Numbered from the stretch's first letter, positions 1 through 10,767 are shown. The stretch is DNA of 11,676 nucleotides from Actinomycetales bacterium (GCA_028868555.1 JAGWUG010000013.1:1-11676), one strand, 5' to 3'. Translations and numbers: made by a program. Notes: generated by a model not told the origin, from the letters alone.

Positions 1-59
1 ATGCCGGTGGCCTTATATGCAGAAATACCACCGGTGATGCCGAGGATGACATTCAACAC
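1..59 (-). CDS. coaBC: CoaBC, 5' end only (phosphopantothenoylcysteine synthase/decarboxylase)
   Basis: Only the first 19 codons and part of the next lie in the window; the gene runs off the left edge. Read from a GTG at 59, the peptide is MLNVILGITGGISAYKATG. This is the start of the flavin-binding CoaC domain, whose family signature is a hydrophobic strand followed by GITGGIxAYK. The full enzyme joins cysteine to 4'-phosphopantothenate using CTP and then decarboxylates the product, in coenzyme A synthesis in the cytoplasm. An AGGA at 68-71 stands 8 nt before the GTG and supports this start; the TTG in the next codon is the alternative. The gene follows rpoZ after 45 nt, and gmk-rpoZ-coaBC(dfp) is a conserved order in Actinobacteria. 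Identification rests on 19 residues plus this synteny. Both agree, but the rest of the protein cannot be checked. Confidence 0.85.
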   Translation of the reverse strand, partial: MLNVILGITGGISAYKATG

Positions 60-104
60 GGTGGTATTCCTAAAGTTTGCTTGCGCAGACCCAGAGAGGG
101 CTGA

Positions 105-377
105 TTACTCGGCTACGCGAGTGAGGTCCAGCTTGTTCTCGTCGATCTCGTGCATGGCGATGGTCAGTGGCTTCTCATCGATGGTGGTCTCAACCAGTGG
201 GCCAACGTTGTTGAAGAGGCTACCCTCGTGCAGTGCCGAGTAGTAGTCGTTGATCTGGCGGGCACGCTTGGCCGCGAAGATCACGAGCTCGTACTTGGAG
301 AGCTTCTGAGCGTCGAACTCCTTGTCGAGCAGGTTGTCGATGGATGGGCTTACGATGCCCTCGAGCTTGTCAGACAT
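105..377 (-). CDS. rpoZ: DNA-directed RNA polymerase omega subunit
   Basis: Small cytoplasmic subunit that binds beta-prime and helps assemble RNA polymerase. The product is 90 residues. The family hallmark is the block [18 protein letters not shown] at about residues 29-46, preceded by a short N-terminal segment ([19 protein letters not shown]). The acidic C-terminal tail is typical of actinobacterial omega. The start is the ATG at 377, because AAGGAG (384-389) stands 6 nt upstream and the protein begins [12 protein letters not shown] as expected. An in-frame extension up to 476 would run back into gmk and has no family resemblance. The gene lies 62 nt after the gmk stop and 45 nt before coaBC, so it is probably cotranscribed with both. 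A small possible hairpin sits in the gmk-rpoZ gap. Confidence 0.95.
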   Translation of the reverse strand: MSDKLEGIVSPSIDNLLDKEFDAQKLSKYELVIFAAKRARQINDYYSALHEGSLFNNVGPLVETTIDEKPLTIAMHEIDENKLDLTRVAE

Positions 378-418
378 AGGTTGCTCCTTGTTTTGGATTG
401 GAAAAATCGCGATAAATG

Positions 419-436
419 CCACCCGAAAATTGGTGG
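419..436 (-). other. Possible small hairpin in the gmk-rpoZ gap
   Basis: On the minus strand CCACC (436-432) can pair with GGTGG (423-419) across an 8-nt loop, AATTTTCG. It lies just after the gmk stop and before a T-rich stretch that ends in five Ts. The stem is only 5 bp and the T run is about 12 nt away, so it is not a convincing terminator. It could be a weak attenuator or mRNA processing site that sets rpoZ levels relative to gmk, or mean nothing. Confidence 0.3.
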
Positions 437-439
437 TGG

Positions 440-991
440 CTAGTCCTGCATCAATTCTACGATGCGGCGGGCACATTCAGCCACCTCATCATTGATGACT
501 ACGTGATCGAACTCGCCCTGTGCGGCCAATTCGGTGCGTGCGGTTTCGAGCCTACGCGCCTGTTCCTCGGCGGATTCTGTACCTCGGCCGGTTAGGCGAT
601 GCACCAATTCTTCCCAGCTTGGAGGGGCAATAAAAATGAGGTTCGCCTCGGGCATGGCTGCCTTCACCTGGCGAGCACCCTGAATGTCGATCTCCAGGAT
701 GATCTGCTCCCCCGCCGCCAGAGCCTGCTCAACCGGCTCGCGCAGCGTGCCGTATTTGTTAGCGCCGTGCACCACGGCATACTCCAGCATCTGGCCGGCG
801 GCAATCTTGGCGTCGAAGGCATCGGTGCTTAGAAAGTGATAGGAGACACCATCAACCTCACCCGGACGCGGCGCACGCGTGGTGGCGGAAACCGAAAGCT
901 TCACCTGCGGGTAGTTGTCCAAGATGTGCTTGATTACGGTGCCCTTGCCAACGGCGGTAGGGCCGGCAATCACGGTGAGGCGGCTGGTCAT
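440..991 (-). CDS. gmk: Guanylate kinase
   Basis: Transfers phosphate from ATP to GMP to give GDP, in purine nucleotide metabolism in the cytoplasm. The product is 183 residues, close to the usual length of stand-alone bacterial enzymes. Visible features are the P-loop GPTAVGKGT (10-18), the GMP-binding region [19 protein letters not shown] (35-53), Glu70, the NKYGT segment (78-82), the LEIDIQGA strand (99-106), and the Arg-rich lid around RGTES (136-140). The ATG at 991 overlaps the pyrF stop (ATGA), so translation is probably coupled to pyrF; only a weak GGGG lies upstream. In Mycobacterium and Corynebacterium a small mIHF gene usually separates pyrF and gmk. Here there is none, and the N-terminus is too short to hold a fused mIHF domain. 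Confidence 0.97.
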   Translation of the reverse strand: MTSRLTVIAGPTAVGKGTVIKHILDNYPQVKLSVSATTRAPRPGEVDGVSYHFLSTDAFDAKIAAGQMLEYAVVHGANKYGTLREPVEQALAAGEQIILEIDIQGARQVKAAMPEANLIFIAPPSWEELVHRLTGRGTESAEEQARRLETARTELAAQGEFDHVVINDEVAECARRIVELMQD

Positions 992-1882
992 GCTGTCAGC
1001 CCCGATGCCAGTTCTGCGTTTGCGAGGTCAATGGCCTTCTCAACACCTGCAGCTCCGGCTCCCAGAACGCTGCGGGAGACGTTGGCAATGACCTGACCGG
1101 CTGCAACACCGAAGAGGCGACCAACATCGCTCAGCTGGGCTCCCTGGGCTCCAACGCCTGGCGCGAGGATTGGTGTGTGCACTTCCTGCGGAAGGGTGGT
1201 GACGCCGGCGAGTCCAAACTTGTTGAGGTTGAGGGTTGCTCCCAGAACTGCACCGGCCGAGCCGATGAGTTCTCCTGCGCTGGAAGTGACTGAGTTGATT
1301 TGCCCGAGACCGCTCCAGATAGCCTGGGCCACGGTCATCGATTCGGTGACAATCGGGTTGCCTTCGCTGTCGATTCCGGTAACTCCCTCGACCATTGCGG
1401 TCTGCAGGCGCTCGCCCTCCGGGTTCGAGGTGGCTGCCAGCACAAAGACTCCCTTGCCGCGCTCGATGGCGCTGGCGATGGTTGGCGACAGCGATGCCAG
1501 ACCGAGGTATGGCGACACTGTTAGGGCATCGGAGAAGAACGGCGCGCTCTTGCCCAGCCAGGCCTCAAAGTAGGCCTCCATGGTGCTTCCGATGTCGCCG
1601 CGCTTTGCATCCATGATCACCAGCAGACCGGCTTCCTGAGCCTGCTGACCGATCTCCTCAAGCACAGCAAAGCCACGGGAGCCAAAGCGCTCGAAGAACG
1701 AGACCTGAGGCTTCACAATGCCAACCCGACCAGCCGCAGCGTTAATCACGGTTTTGGCGAAGGTCTCGAGGCCGCGAACGTCGTCGCTCAGGCCCCAGTC
1801 CTCGAGCAGCGCAGCGTGTGGGTCGATGCCCACGCAGAGCTGGCCCTTGGTGGCGAAGGCCTGGTTGAGGCGGTGTCCGAAA

Positions 1883-1893
<11 letters not shown>
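988..1893 (-). CDS. pyrF: Orotidine 5'-phosphate decarboxylase, type 2 subfamily
   Basis: Decarboxylates OMP to UMP, the last step of de novo pyrimidine synthesis. The 301-residue length and the sequence style match the longer actinobacterial type 2 family. Key parts are GIDPH (22-26), the catalytic block [11 protein letters not shown] (94-104) holding Asp95, Lys97 and Asp100, the [10 protein letters not shown] strand (151-160), and the phosphate-binding segment APGVGAQG (244-251). The start is TTG at 1893, inside the last codons of carB, giving an 11-nt overlap. GAAAGG lies 6 nt before this TTG, and the protein begins [10 protein letters not shown], as expected for the family. No in-frame ATG or GTG lies close by upstream. 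The overlap suggests coupling to carB. The stop shares bases with the gmk start. Confidence 0.96.
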
Positions 1894-5175
<3,282 letters not shown>

Positions 5176-5176
<1 letters not shown>

Positions 5177-6339
5177 TAGTTGTTTCCTCCGGTGGTTGCC
5201 GAGTTGGCACGGTTCTTGGCGATTACCTCGGTGAGGCGGTCGAATAGGTAGCTGGAGTCGTGTGGGCCGGCGGCGGCCTCTGGGTGGTACTGAACGCTGA
5301 AGGCGGGAATGTCAAAGCACTCCAGACCCTCCACGCAGTTGTCGTTGAGGCTTACGTGGCTGACGCGAACCTTGCCGTAGCCGGCAGGCGAGTCAACGGT
5401 CTCGCCGTTTTCTCCGCCAGGGACGCGAACGGCGAAGCCGTGGTTGTGGGCGGTGACCTCAACTCGACCGGTGGCTCGATCGAGCACAGGCTGGTTGATT
5501 CCGCGGTGACCGAAGGTCAGCTTGTAGGTGTCAAAGCCCAGTGCACGACCCAGTAGCTGGTTGCCGAAGCAGATGCCGAAGAACGGAACCTTGTGGTCCA
5601 AGATCTGTCGAAGAACGGCAACCTGGCCATCCGATGCCTCTGGGTCTCCAGGGCCGTTCGAGAAGAACACTGCGTCCGGGTGATACTCAAGCAGGCTCTT
5701 GGCGTCGGTTTTGGCTGGGAAGACCTTTACCTCCAGGCCGCGGGCGGCCATGTGCTCGATGGTGGAACGCTTGATTCCCAGGTCGATGATTGCAACGCGG
5801 CCGAAGAACTCCCCCTCGTGAGGCACTGTGTAGGCCTCGGCGGTGGTCACGGTGTCGCTGAGTGACAGACCCTTCATCTGGGCGGCCGAGGTGACGCGGG
5901 CTAGCAGCTCATCGGTGCTTGCGGCTGCATCGGTGCCACTGAAGATACCGGCGCGCATGGAACCGGCGGTGCGCAGGTGGCGGGTCAGGGCACGAGTGTC
6001 AATGCCGGAGATGCCCACGATGCCGTAGTTCTCGAGCTCTGCCGGAAGGCTCTTCTCGGCACGGAAGTTACTGACCATGCGAGACGGATCACGAACCACG
6101 TAACCGGCAACCCAAACCTTGCTCGACTCCTCGTCACGCGCGTTCACACCGGTGTTGCCGATGTGTGGAGCGGTCTGAACCACGATTTGGCCAGCGTAGG
6201 AAGGGTCGGTGAGGGTCTCCTGGTAGCCGGTCATGCCGGTAGCGAAGACCAGCTCGCCGAGGGTGGTGCCGGTGGCGCCGTAGGCCTTGCCGTGGAAGAC
6301 CTTTCCGTCCTCGAGGACGAGTACTGCCGGGTTAGTCAT
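5176..6339 (-). CDS. carA: Carbamoyl-phosphate synthase small (glutaminase) subunit
   Basis: Hydrolyses glutamine and passes ammonia to CarB. The product is 387 residues, a normal length. The N-terminal CarA-specific domain (about 1-175) contains [20 protein letters not shown] (28-47). The C-terminal class I glutamine amidotransferase domain has SNGPGDP (227-233), the nucleophile motif GICFGNQ with Cys257, and YHPE with His352 and Glu354, so the triad is complete. The start at 6339 has AAGGAG 7 nt upstream and overlaps the end of the preceding PH-like gene by 8 nt. The stop codon shares a base with the carB start (TAATG), which fits the equimolar CarA-CarB complex. Confidence 0.98.
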
Positions 6340-6847
6340 TCTTGGTCTCCTTGTGGTTCAAAATCTCGCTGAGTTTCTCAAAAAGCTGTTTGCGGGTTTC
6401 GGTGCTGGTGGCACGAAGGTAGGTGCTGAGGGCAAAGCCGTCCTGCTGCCAATCCAGCTGGATCAGGCCGTCTTTCTCTACCGAGCGGTCGATTGCCGCG
6501 CTGGTCTTGGACACGCCCTGAAGCTGTGCGAATGGAATGCCGATGGCACGCTCGCCGTTGCGCTCTAGCAGGACACCATCGTTGCTGACGGTGATCTTGC
6601 CAAAGCCGCGGGCTCCCAGACCGTGAGCACTGATGCGCTCCAGCGGCTGGTTCTGCACGGTGGTGGCAACGTACTGGACGTTGGTCCACTGGCGGCCGCC
6701 CGATGGGTGCTCCAGCCACTCCAGCGGAGCGCCGAACTGCGCCTCCTGGGAGTTGCTACGCGCGCGCCAAGCGCGGAAGGCGGCGATCACCAGGAACACA
6801 ATGATTGCGGTGACCAGAATGGCCATTATTGGGTAGCGAGCGGGCAT
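6332..6847 (-). CDS. Single-pass membrane protein with PH-like domain (Rv1382-type position)
   Basis: Function unknown. The 171-residue product has a short N-terminus, one strong membrane helix (about residues 8-24, [16 protein letters not shown]), and a basic run RAWRAR directly after it. By the positive-inside rule the rest would face the cytoplasm. That soluble part (about 40-165) is rich in predicted beta strands, including [18 protein letters not shown] and [11 protein letters not shown], and ends in an amphipathic helix; this resembles a small PH-like fold. In Actinobacteria a membrane protein of this kind sits between pyrC and carA (Rv1382 in M. tuberculosis). The start at 6847 overlaps the pyrC stop by one base (TAATG), and the end overlaps carA by 8 nt, so it is fully embedded in the pyr operon. 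Met8 is a less likely alternative start because it would trim the TM helix edge. Confidence 0.85.
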   Translation of the reverse strand: MPARYPIMAILVTAIIVFLVIAAFRAWRARSNSQEAQFGAPLEWLEHPSGGRQWTNVQYVATTVQNQPLERISAHGLGARGFGKITVSNDGVLLERNGERAIGIPFAQLQGVSKTSAAIDRSVEKDGLIQLDWQQDGFALSTYLRATSTETRKQLFEKLSEILNHKETKND

Positions 6848-8142
6848 TAGGCACGACCGGTTTCTGCCAGCTGGCCGTTTGCCACGGTCTGGTAACCGCG
6901 GTAGATGGTGTGCGCCACGGCACCTGGAAGGGTGAGGCCGCGGTAAGGGTTGTTGTCGCTCTTGGAGTGACTGCCGTCAATCACGCGCTTTGCGGTTGGG
7001 TCGATCAGGGTGAGGTTGGCAACCGAACCGGCCGCAATCTCCTGCCCCTGCTCCCCCAGGCGGCCAATCTGTGCCGGGTTGTGGCTCAGCACCTGGGCCA
7101 CGCGGCTCCAATCGCTCTTGCCGGAGTCAACCAAGACTTCCTGTGCCACCGATGCCGCAATCTCGAGCCCGAGCATGCCGAAGGCGGCTGCCTGCCACTC
7201 GCAGTCCTTGCTCTCGATCGGGTGCGGAGCGTGATCGGTGGCAATGATGTCGATGGTTCCATCAACCAGGGCGGCGCGCAACGCGAGTACGTCTTCCTGG
7301 GTGCGAAGTGGCGGGTTCACCTTGTAGACGGCGTCGTAGCTGCGGGCCAGCTCATCGGTGAGCAGAAGGTGGTGCGGGGTCACTTCGGCGGTCACGTTGA
7401 TGCCCTTGGCCTTAGCCCAGCGAACAATCTCAACCGAACCGGCGGTTGACAGGTGGCAGATGTGAACGCGGCTGCCAACGTGCTCTGCGAGCAGAACATC
7501 GCGGGCGATGATGCTCTCCTCGGCAACTGCAGGCCATCCGGTGAGTCCGAGCTCGGCCGAGACCTTGCCCTCGTTCATCTGGGCACCCTCGGTCAGGCGA
7601 GGCTCCTGAGCGTGCTGAGCGATTACGCCGTCGAAGGCCTTCACGTACTCGAGCGCACGGCGCATCAGAACTGGGTCGGAAACACACTTGCCGTCGTCCG
7701 AGAAGACGCGGACGCGGGCCTTGGAACTTGCCATCGCACCGAGTTCAGCCAGCTGCTTGCCTTCGAGTCCAACGGTTACGGCACCCACAGGAACCACGTC
7801 AACGTAGCCGGCCTCAAGACCGAGGGTGCGAACCTGCTCCACCACGCCTGCGGTGTCCTGCACCGGGCTGGTGTTGGCCATCGCGTGTACGGCGGTGAAG
7901 CCACCCGCTGCCGCCGACTGGCTGCCGGTCAGGATGGTCTCCGAACCCTCGAAGCCAGGCTCGCGAAGGTGAGTGTGGAGGTCAACGAATCCAGGAAGCG
8001 CAACCAGGCCGGTGGCATCGATGACTGTGGCATCGGTGACGGTTAGGTTGGGTCCAACAGCGGTGATCTGCTCCCCCGCGATGGCGATGTCAGCGACGCT
8101 GCCGTTTGGCAGGGTGGCGTTCTTGATGATCAGGTTGGCCAT
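6847..8142 (-). CDS. pyrC: Dihydroorotase, class I
   Basis: Zinc enzyme that cyclises carbamoyl aspartate to dihydroorotate, the third step of pyrimidine synthesis. The product is 431 residues, of the class I (Bacillus-like) type. Metal and substrate residues are intact: DLHTHLR (54-60, His56 and His58), FSDDG (148-151, with an Asp at 149 or 150 as the bridging ligand), His177 in AQHAQEPR, His230 in HICHLS, and catalytic Asp303 in ATDHAPH (301-307). It is therefore an active enzyme, not a pseudo-dihydroorotase partner of PyrB. The ATG at 8142 lies 3 nt after the pyrB stop, with AGAGGA about 8 nt upstream inside the end of pyrB. The stop overlaps the start of the PH-like gene. Confidence 0.98.
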   Translation of the reverse strand: MANLIIKNATLPNGSVADIAIAGEQITAVGPNLTVTDATVIDATGLVALPGFVDLHTHLREPGFEGSETILTGSQSAAAGGFTAVHAMANTSPVQDTAGVVEQVRTLGLEAGYVDVVPVGAVTVGLEGKQLAELGAMASSKARVRVFSDDGKCVSDPVLMRRALEYVKAFDGVIAQHAQEPRLTEGAQMNEGKVSAELGLTGWPAVAEESIIARDVLLAEHVGSRVHICHLSTAGSVEIVRWAKAKGINVTAEVTPHHLLLTDELARSYDAVYKVNPPLRTQEDVLALRAALVDGTIDIIATDHAPHPIESKDCEWQAAAFGMLGLEIAASVAQEVLVDSGKSDWSRVAQVLSHNPAQIGRLGEQGQEIAAGSVANLTLIDPTAKRVIDGSHSKSDNNPYRGLTLPGAVAHTIYRGYQTVANGQLAETGRA

Positions 8143-8145
8143 CGG

Positions 8146-9105
8146 CTAGTTCCTCTCGGTGGCAAGCAAGGTGTAGAGCACGGCCATGCGAACGGAGACA
8201 CCGTTCGAGACCTGCTCCAGAATGGTGGAGTTTGGTGAGTCGGCCGCGGTTGCGGTGATCTCGAGTCCGCGGTTCATTGGGCCCGGGTGCATCAGCAGCG
8301 CGCCAGGCTTGAGGGCTGCAAGACGCTCGCTGTTCATGCCCCAAACCCGAGAGTACTCGCGCTCGGACGGGAAGTAACTGGCGTTCATGCGTTCGCTCTG
8401 AATTCGAAGCATCATCACAGCATCCGGCTTGACCTCAGCCAGAGCGGCATCGAAGTCGTAGTGCAGCTTGGCCTTGATGTTGGAGGCATCCGCTGGGATC
8501 AGAGTTGGTGGAGCCACGAAGTGAACCTCGGCGCCCAGAGTGTTGAGCAGAATGGCGTTGCTTCGGGCCACACGGCTGTGCAGCACGTCACCGACGATGA
8601 CCACCTTTAGGCCGTCCAATCCGCGACCGGCCGAGGAGCCAACCCCGTAGACGCGACGACGAATGGTGAATGCGTCAAGCAGAGCCTGGGTTGGGTGTTC
8701 GTGAGTTCCGTCACCGGCGTTCACGATGGCGCCATCGATCCAACCGCTCTGGGCCAGCTTCTGGGCGGCACCCGAGGCTCCGTGGCGGATGACCACGGCA
8801 TCGGCTCCCATGGCCTCTAGAGTCTGGGCGGTGTCCTTCAGGCTCTCGCCCTTGGAGACGCTGGAACCCTTGGCGGCAAAGTTGATCACGTCGGCACTAA
8901 GGCGCTTCTCGGCTAGCTCGAAGCTGATGCGGGTGCGGGTGCTGTCCTCGAAGAACAGGTTGACCACGGTCTTGCCCTGCAGGGTAGGCAGCTTCTTGAT
9001 GGCGCGCGCATTGACACCGGCCATCTCTTCGGCCACGTCCAGGATGCCAATCGCGGCATCGCGGCTGAGGTCGTTGGCGCTCAGTAGGTGCTTCAACTGG
9101 CTCAT
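8146..9105 (-). CDS. pyrB: Aspartate carbamoyltransferase catalytic subunit
   Basis: Condenses carbamoyl phosphate with aspartate to give carbamoyl aspartate. The product is 319 residues, usual for the catalytic chain. The carbamoyl-phosphate site [12 protein letters not shown] (52-63) is intact. The neighbouring-subunit loop has Lys85 in [12 protein letters not shown] (81-92). HPTQ (137-140) and HPGPMNRG (273-280) complete the active site. No pyrI regulatory gene is present, so control is more likely through PyrR than by allosteric CTP binding to a regulatory chain. The ATG at 9105 overlaps the pyrR stop (ATGA), so translation, and any PyrR repression, is probably coupled from pyrR to pyrB. 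Confidence 0.98.
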   Translation of the reverse strand: MSQLKHLLSANDLSRDAAIGILDVAEEMAGVNARAIKKLPTLQGKTVVNLFFEDSTRTRISFELAEKRLSADVINFAAKGSSVSKGESLKDTAQTLEAMGADAVVIRHGASGAAQKLAQSGWIDGAIVNAGDGTHEHPTQALLDAFTIRRRVYGVGSSAGRGLDGLKVVIVGDVLHSRVARSNAILLNTLGAEVHFVAPPTLIPADASNIKAKLHYDFDAALAEVKPDAVMMLRIQSERMNASYFPSEREYSRVWGMNSERLAALKPGALLMHPGPMNRGLEITATAADSPNSTILEQVSNGVSVRMAVLYTLLATERN

Positions 9106-9641
9106 GACTCGATCACCACGCAGTTCTCTCCATCATTCTCAGACATCTGGACTCGGATGCGCTCCTCGCGCGAAGTCGGCAGGTTCTTGCCAACGAAGTC
9201 GGCTCGGATTGGCAGCTCGCGGTGTCCCCGGTCAACCAGAACCGCCAGCCTAACCACCGATGGGCGGCCGTGTGCGTTCAGGGCATCGAGGGAGGCGCGA
9301 ATGGTGCGTCCGCTGTAAAGAACGTCGTCAACCAGAACCACTACCGCGCCGTCAATGCCGGCCGCCGGAATGTTGGTTTCGGTGACCGGACGGTTTGGGT
9401 GAAGGCTAAGGTCGTCTCGGTACATTGTTATGTCCAAACGGCCCACCGATGCGCTTGCGCTGAACTCGGGATAGTGGCGCTGGATCACCTTGGCGATTCG
9501 CTCCGCGAGCAGAACGCCGCGCGTAGGAATGCCTAGCAGAATGAGGTTTTTAGTGCCGTGGTTTGATTCCACGATCTCATGCGCGATGCGCGTGATGGCG
9601 CGATCTATGTCGTCGCCGGTAAGGACAGTGCGCGAGGCCAT
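9102..9641 (-). CDS. pyrR: PyrR, pyrimidine operon RNA-binding regulator and uracil phosphoribosyltransferase
   Basis: Binds UMP and an RNA hairpin in pyr leaders to lower pyr expression; many family members also convert uracil and PRPP to UMP. The product is 179 residues, a normal length. The PRPP-binding motif [13 protein letters not shown] (101-113) is complete. Other family blocks are [18 protein letters not shown] (33-50), [12 protein letters not shown] (68-79), and the C-terminal [19 protein letters not shown] (135-153). The ATG at 9641 has AAGGAG (9647-9652) 5 nt upstream. That ribosome site overlaps the end of a hairpin carrying a PyrR-binding core, so the gene probably represses its own translation and that of the downstream pyr genes. 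It is the first gene after a promoter-like element. Confidence 0.97.
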   Translation of the reverse strand: MASRTVLTGDDIDRAITRIAHEIVESNHGTKNLILLGIPTRGVLLAERIAKVIQRHYPEFSASASVGRLDITMYRDDLSLHPNRPVTETNIPAAGIDGAVVVLVDDVLYSGRTIRASLDALNAHGRPSVVRLAVLVDRGHRELPIRADFVGKNLPTSREERIRVQMSENDGENCVVIES

Positions 9642-9646
9642 GTCAA

Positions 9647-9673
9647 CTCCTTCTCCGCCTCACGGGACGGAAG
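9647..9673 (-). promoter_or_regulatory. PyrR-binding RNA hairpin overlapping the pyrR Shine-Dalgarno sequence
   Basis: Read on the minus strand, UCCCGUGAGG (9667-9658) fits the published PyrR recognition core UCCNGNGAGG exactly. It is closed by CUUCCG (9673-9668) on the 5' side and CGGA, then GAAG (9657-9650), on the 3' side, giving a stem with a purine bulge. The last stem bases are part of AAGGAG (9652-9647), the pyrR ribosome site. In Mycobacterium smegmatis PyrR is known to repress translation through such a leader. The position here suggests the same mechanism rather than Bacillus-type attenuation, since no antiterminator/terminator pair is seen between this element and the start codon. 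Confidence 0.85.
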
Positions 9674-9693
9674 TTAAAGGAACATTTCTCTAA

Positions 9694-9702
9694 ATCTTAC
9701 CA
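9694..9702 (-). promoter_or_regulatory. Putative extended -10 promoter of the pyr operon
   Basis: The minus strand reads TGGTAAGAT, an extended -10 (TGN plus TAAGAT) in an otherwise AT-richer spot. No good -35 stands 16-17 nt upstream, where the downstream arm of the nusB hairpin lies. Transcription would begin near 9687-9689, giving a leader of about 46 nt that contains the PyrR hairpin. It is the only promoter-like site seen between nusB and pyrR. Confidence 0.55.
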
Positions 9703-9714
9703 GCGGATAAGCGA

Positions 9715-9742
9715 AAACCCAGCGGCTTTCACCACTGGGTTT
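9715..9742 (-). terminator. Stem-loop after nusB, likely terminator
   Basis: AAACCCAGTGG (9742-9732) pairs with CCGCTGGGTTT (9725-9715) over 11 positions with one T-G pair; the 6-nt loop is TGAAAG. A short, interrupted T run follows (TTTTCGCTTAT). It begins about 18 nt after the nusB stop and ends just before the pyr promoter candidate, so it probably separates the efp-nusB unit from the pyr operon. The weak T tract means some read-through is likely. Confidence 0.7.
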
Positions 9743-9760
9743 CTCACGTTTTTGCCTGAT

Positions 9761-10180
9761 TTACTTGGCCTGGCGGGTGCTGGCAATCTTGCTCAGCAAA
9801 CCGTTGATGAAGCCGCCGGAGTCATCGGTGGAGAACTCCTTGGCGATCTCAACTGCCTCGTTGATGGCTACGCCGTTTGGAACTTCTGGGTTGAACAGAA
9901 TCTCCCAGAGGGCACAGCGCAAGATGGCGCGGTCGAGGGTTGGCATGCGGTCGATGGACCAGTCCTGCGAGTAGGTCTCGATGAGGTCATCGATTTCCTC
10001 GTAGTGCTCCACCACACCGGCAACGATCTCCTCGGCATAGCCGAAGATCTCGTTCTGGTTTTGGCGGTCTTCCATCTGCTTCTGAGTTGCCTGCAGGAGC
10101 TCTGCAGGGTTCTCTTTGCGGATGTCAGACGCGAATACTGCGTCGACGGCTCGCTTGCGAGCCTTAGTGCGGGCGCTCAA
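9761..10180 (-). CDS. nusB: Transcription antitermination factor NusB
   Basis: Small all-helical RNA-binding protein that acts with NusE (ribosomal protein S10) at boxA in rRNA antitermination. The product is 139 residues, typical of the family. The N-terminus SARTKARKRAVDAVFASDIR (2-21) is the characteristic basic helix. TLDRAILRCALWEILF (about 81-96) and VAINEAVEIAKEFSTDDSGGFINGLLSKI are the conserved core. The start is TTG at 10180. An in-frame TAG lies seven codons upstream with no ATG or GTG between, and the peptide MSARTKARKRA matches actinobacterial NusB starts. No good ribosome site is seen; AGGG is about 15 nt away. The gene begins 29 nt after the efp stop, in a region of inverted repeats. 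Confidence 0.95.
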   Translation of the reverse strand: MSARTKARKRAVDAVFASDIRKENPAELLQATQKQMEDRQNQNEIFGYAEEIVAGVVEHYEEIDDLIETYSQDWSIDRMPTLDRAILRCALWEILFNPEVPNGVAINEAVEIAKEFSTDDSGGFINGLLSKIASTRQAK

Positions 10181-10214
10181 TCTAGTGTCTGTTAGACCCT
10201 AGTCAGAGACTAGA
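10181..10214 (-). repeat. Overlapping inverted repeats at the efp-nusB junction
   Basis: CTAGTC and GACTAG (10213-10208 and 10204-10199) form a perfect 6-bp stem with a 3-nt loop over the efp stop codon. TCTAGTCTCT (10214-10205) can instead pair at 9 of 10 positions with AGACACTAGA (10190-10181), which directly abuts the nusB TTG start. The two folds exclude each other. There is no T tract, so this is not an ordinary terminator. It may influence nusB initiation; the sequence alone does not prove a role. Confidence 0.45.
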
Positions 10215-10767
10215 GACGACCCAGGTAGTCACCGGTGCGGGTGTCAACCTTCACCTTGGTGCCCTGCTCAACGAACAGTGGAACCTGGATGGTGCGGCCG
10301 GTCTCCAGGGTGGCAGGCTTGGTGCCGCCGGTGGAGCGGTCGCCCTGTAGGCCAGGCTCGGTGAAGGTGATTTCCAGAACCACCGATGCTGGAAGCTCAA
10401 CGTAGAGAGCCTCGCCCTCGTTGAGAGCAACCACAGCGTTCTGGTTCTCGAGCATGAAGTCGGCTGCGTCGCCGACAGTTGCTGCCGAGAGGGTCATCTG
10501 GTCGTAGGTGTCGAGGTCCATGAACACAAAGCCCTCGCCATCGTTGTAGAGGAACTGCATCTCACGCTTGTCAACCGATGCGGTCTCTACCTTGACGCCG
10601 GCGTTGAAGGTCTTGTCAACGACCTTGCCCGACATAACGTTCTTCAGCTTGGTGCGAACGAAGGCTGGGCCCTTGCCTGGCTTTACGTGCTGGAACTCGA
10701 CTACGGTCCAGAGCTGGCCGTCGATGTTGAGAACCATGCCGTTCTTGAGGTCGTTTGAAGTTGCCAT
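10210..10767 (-). CDS. efp: Translation elongation factor P
   Basis: Binds the ribosome between the P and E sites and rescues stalling at consecutive prolines. The product is 185 residues from the ATG at 10767, a standard length, in three beta-barrel domains. The N-terminal KOW-like domain holds the tip loop [12 protein letters not shown] (29-40) with Lys32 at the tip. The C-terminal domain ends RTGDYLGRL, the family signature region. The PGKGP loop (30-34) is the actinobacterial form, reported to work with an unmodified lysine. A GTG at 10779 is in frame but would add only four residues; [13 protein letters not shown] is the expected beginning. The ribosome site is weak for either start. It is followed after 29 nt by nusB. 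Confidence 0.96.
   Translation of the reverse strand: MATSNDLKNGMVLNIDGQLWTVVEFQHVKPGKGPAFVRTKLKNVMSGKVVDKTFNAGVKVETASVDKREMQFLYNDGEGFVFMDLDTYDQMTLSAATVGDAADFMLENQNAVVALNEGEALYVELPASVVLEITFTEPGLQGDRSTGGTKPATLETGRTIQVPLFVEQGTKVKVDTRTGDYLGRL

Noticed and set aside
1..243. Open frame on the plus strand at the left edge
   Set aside because: It lies antisense to the coaBC start and to rpoZ, both of which are well supported.
378..476. N-terminal extension of rpoZ by 33 codons
   Set aside because: The extension runs back into gmk and does not look like omega; the ATG at 377 has a good AAGGAG.
6829..7449. 206-codon plus-strand frame opposite pyrC
   Set aside because: It is antisense to the intact zinc-site region of PyrC, with no motifs and no plausible ribosome site.
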